From Megaleporinus macrocephalus (taxonomy: Eukaryota > Chordata > Actinopteri > Characiformes > Anostomidae), in contig CM038728.1 in NCBI GenBank assembly GCA_021613375.1, positions 32,618,907 to 32,682,906 of the forward strand: a stretch of 64,000 bases of DNA, given 5' to 3'. The notes under the pieces are model-generated. The model had not been told where the DNA came from, searched no databases, and saw nothing but the letters and a program-made list of their open reading frames with translations. Below are positions 62,311 to 64,000 of the stretch, piece by piece; positions within the stretch are counted from its first letter, which is position 1; each line of letters begins with the position of its first letter. The position numbers were made by a program, and so were the translations under genes.

Positions 62311-62326
62311 CCACCTGAGGGCGCTG
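62311..62326 (+). promoter_or_regulatory. CTCF-like core motif in bean1 intron
   Basis: CCACCTGAGGGCGCTG, close to the CTCF core, in non-repetitive-looking sequence. Confidence 0.45.
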
Positions 62327-62663
62327 AGCATACCAGACTCTGAGATCTATCCCTGCATATACAGTGGGCTGTTCTTGACCCAGCATCACTGAGCTCATTT
62401 TCACTCTAATCCTGAAATCTTTGTTGGCTGTAATCAGACTGAGTGGCTGCTGTTTCCCCGACTGCGCCTCATAAATAAGCAATGACCACTTTCATCAATA
62501 ACAAGAAGCGGGAACACTTGTCTGTGTGTAGGAAAGGAGGGAGGAATCACTCCAGCGTCTCGAGAGATCCTGAGAGCCATTAAGAGGAAGGAATATTTAC
62601 AGCATCAATTTGGTGGAAAATCTTCTTAAGCCAAATATAGTCAACCAATAATAAAAAAAAAAT

Positions 62664-63065
62664 TACATACCACAGACCAGGTACTATTTGGGTGGTGGGT
62701 GATTCTCAGTACTGCCATGACACTGACACTGCTGCTGGAGTGTTTAAACACTGTGTCCACTCACTGTCCACTCTATTAGACACTCCTACTACTTGCTGGT
62801 CCACCTTGTAGATGTAAAGTCAGAGACAGTAGCTCATCTGCTGCTGCACAGTTTGTGTTCCTCTAGTCCTTCATCAGTGGACACAGGACACCGCTCACAG
62901 GACACTGCTGTCTGATCCACTCACACCAGCACAACACACACTAACTGCAGTGCTGAGAATGACCCACCTCTCTAATAGTAGCTGCTCTGTGGTGGTCCTG
63001 TGGGGTCTGATTCATTAAAGAACAGAGTAATAAAGTATACAGAGAATCAGATGAACTACAGTCTG
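62664..63065. mobile_element. MITE family D, second large copy
   Basis: Shares CTGGAGTGTTTAAACACTGT, CATCAGTGGACACAGGAC and the right end CAGATGAACTACAGTCTG with 13904-14467. The left end is degraded. Confidence 0.75.
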
Positions 63066-63765
63066 TGTGTGTAGAACTACAAACTGGTCATAAAGGCTTT
63101 TTTGTGGAGCTGTGGCTTTAAGGCGACGCAGTAGCAGCGAAAAGGAGAGAGAGTTTCTTCTGCTCTGCTCGAGAGTGACTCATTGCGGAGGTTCAAACTC
63201 CGATTTGCATTAGATGCATTACAGCTGCTTAAAATCATAATGGAGATTTTGCTGACTTACTCAGATCGCCTGCTAAACAGCTTAGCATTGACCTGAAGAG
63301 CTCTACGAACCAAGTCCAGCTTTTAGGGAGCACTTTAATTGGGGGGAAATGATCTATGGGCTTCCGCAGCAGAAAGATAGGCCAGATAAAGTTCCAAGGA
63401 GCATGCGGTTACAGGACAATTAAACGAGCTGCTATTAAGCTGTCATTAGGCCTCATAAACTCTTTTGAAGAGGGCGGAGTCACTGAGTGAGGCATACAGC
63501 CTAGAGAACCCAACGATGCAGCAATAATATAATACAGCTGTAGTTGCATTGTCAAATATAAAATAAGCCTAATAATGTAAAGCAGTGATGTGAGGACGTT
63601 TACACTCGTGGACCACTTCACTGTGAACGTCGGACCCTCTAAAGAGCCACAAAAACAAACTGAACTCGGACCTCCTCTTGTGGAAAAGACCTCAAAACTC
63701 ACCATGCATACACAAGCACAGTCTTCCAGCACTGCAGCAGGTAAAACAGACCAAAGATCACCTGT
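63066..63765. other. bean1 intron stretch with nothing recognised
   Basis: No family-like coding exon or RNA gene seen on either strand. Confidence 0.4.
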
Positions 63766-63769
63766 AAGT

Positions 63770-64000
63770 AAGTCTGGGCGATATGGGAAAAAATCTTATC
63801 ACAATAATTTTTTTCATATCAGTCGATATCGATATATATCACGATATAAATCAAATCACTACTGCCTTTTTACTTTAAGTGAAAAGTGAAGATATCAAAA
63901 TGTCAAAATTTTGTTACATTGTTTTTTATCCTCTGATTTATTTTCTATCAGAAGATAAATGTACTATAGAACATTACATTACATGCTCTGTCAGCGGAGA
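63770..64000. mobile_element. Start of a hAT-like element running off the window
   Basis: GTCTGGGCGATATGGGAAAA followed by TATCAGTCGATATCGATATA resembles the terminus of the hAT copy at 35230. Confidence 0.45.

Noticed and set aside
62219..62350. Possible minus-strand exon ending RILLKATKNR before a GTAAGA donor at 62237
   Set aside because: The frame is short, lacks a clear acceptor, and does not resemble the known BEAN1 N-terminus; it could still be a non-coding 5' exon, but the sequence alone does not support it.

Overview
The window is vertebrate genomic DNA, almost certainly from a ray-finned fish and plausibly an otophysan. It has split genes with canonical GT/AG introns, no bacterial-style gene packing, many Tc1-like, hAT-like and TTAA-type DNA transposons, a DANA/Mermaid-like SINE, LINE tails and very long minisatellites. 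I could not run searches, so names rest on recognised protein sequence, exon phase and gene order.

Five protein-coding loci can be supported. From left to right they are: cmtm3-like (minus, first coding exon only, running off the left edge); cklf-like (minus, complete, 4 exons, 149 codons); tk2 (plus, complete, 10 exons, 283 codons); a spata2/spata2l-like gene (minus, complete, 3 exons, 542 codons); and bean1 (minus, last coding exon only, running off the right edge). The order bean1 - tk2 - cklf - cmtm3, with tk2 facing bean1 and head-to-head with cklf, matches human 16q21-q22 (BEAN1, TK2, CKLF, CMTM1-4). In this fish a spata2l-like gene lies between tk2 and bean1. The functions are unrelated (mitochondrial deoxynucleoside salvage, MARVEL-type membrane proteins, a CYLD/HOIP adaptor family, a NEDD4-binding membrane protein), so this is a conserved neighbourhood and not a pathway cluster.

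Layout: 1-480 is the cmtm3 first exon and 5' region. 481-4930 is intergenic, with a Tc1-type deletion derivative and A-family MITEs. 4935-8092 is cklf. 8093-9704 is the divergent cklf/tk2 interval, rich in TA repeats, with a compact CpG-rich tk2 promoter at its right end. 9705-25250 is tk2, whose intron 8 holds a minisatellite of about 6.8 kb. 25260-28900 is intergenic and repetitive. 28919-41738 is the spata2l-like gene, with a forkhead-motif-rich minisatellite in intron 2, and in intron 1 a decayed copy of its own exon 2 and a three-level nest of transposons. 41740-54950 is intergenic, with an array of paired CTCF-like motifs just upstream of spata2l and several minisatellites. 54956-55425 is the bean1 3' end. 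55426-64000 is bean1 intron, with a short telomeric tract, a tandemly amplified SINE head, a 0.7-kb polypyrimidine tract and two Tc1-like fossils.

The most notable features are the tandem-repeat load at the TK2/BEAN1 neighbourhood, whose human counterpart carries the SCA31 repeat insertion; the inverted-pair CTCF-like array; and several cases where a minisatellite can be traced to a piece of a local transposon.
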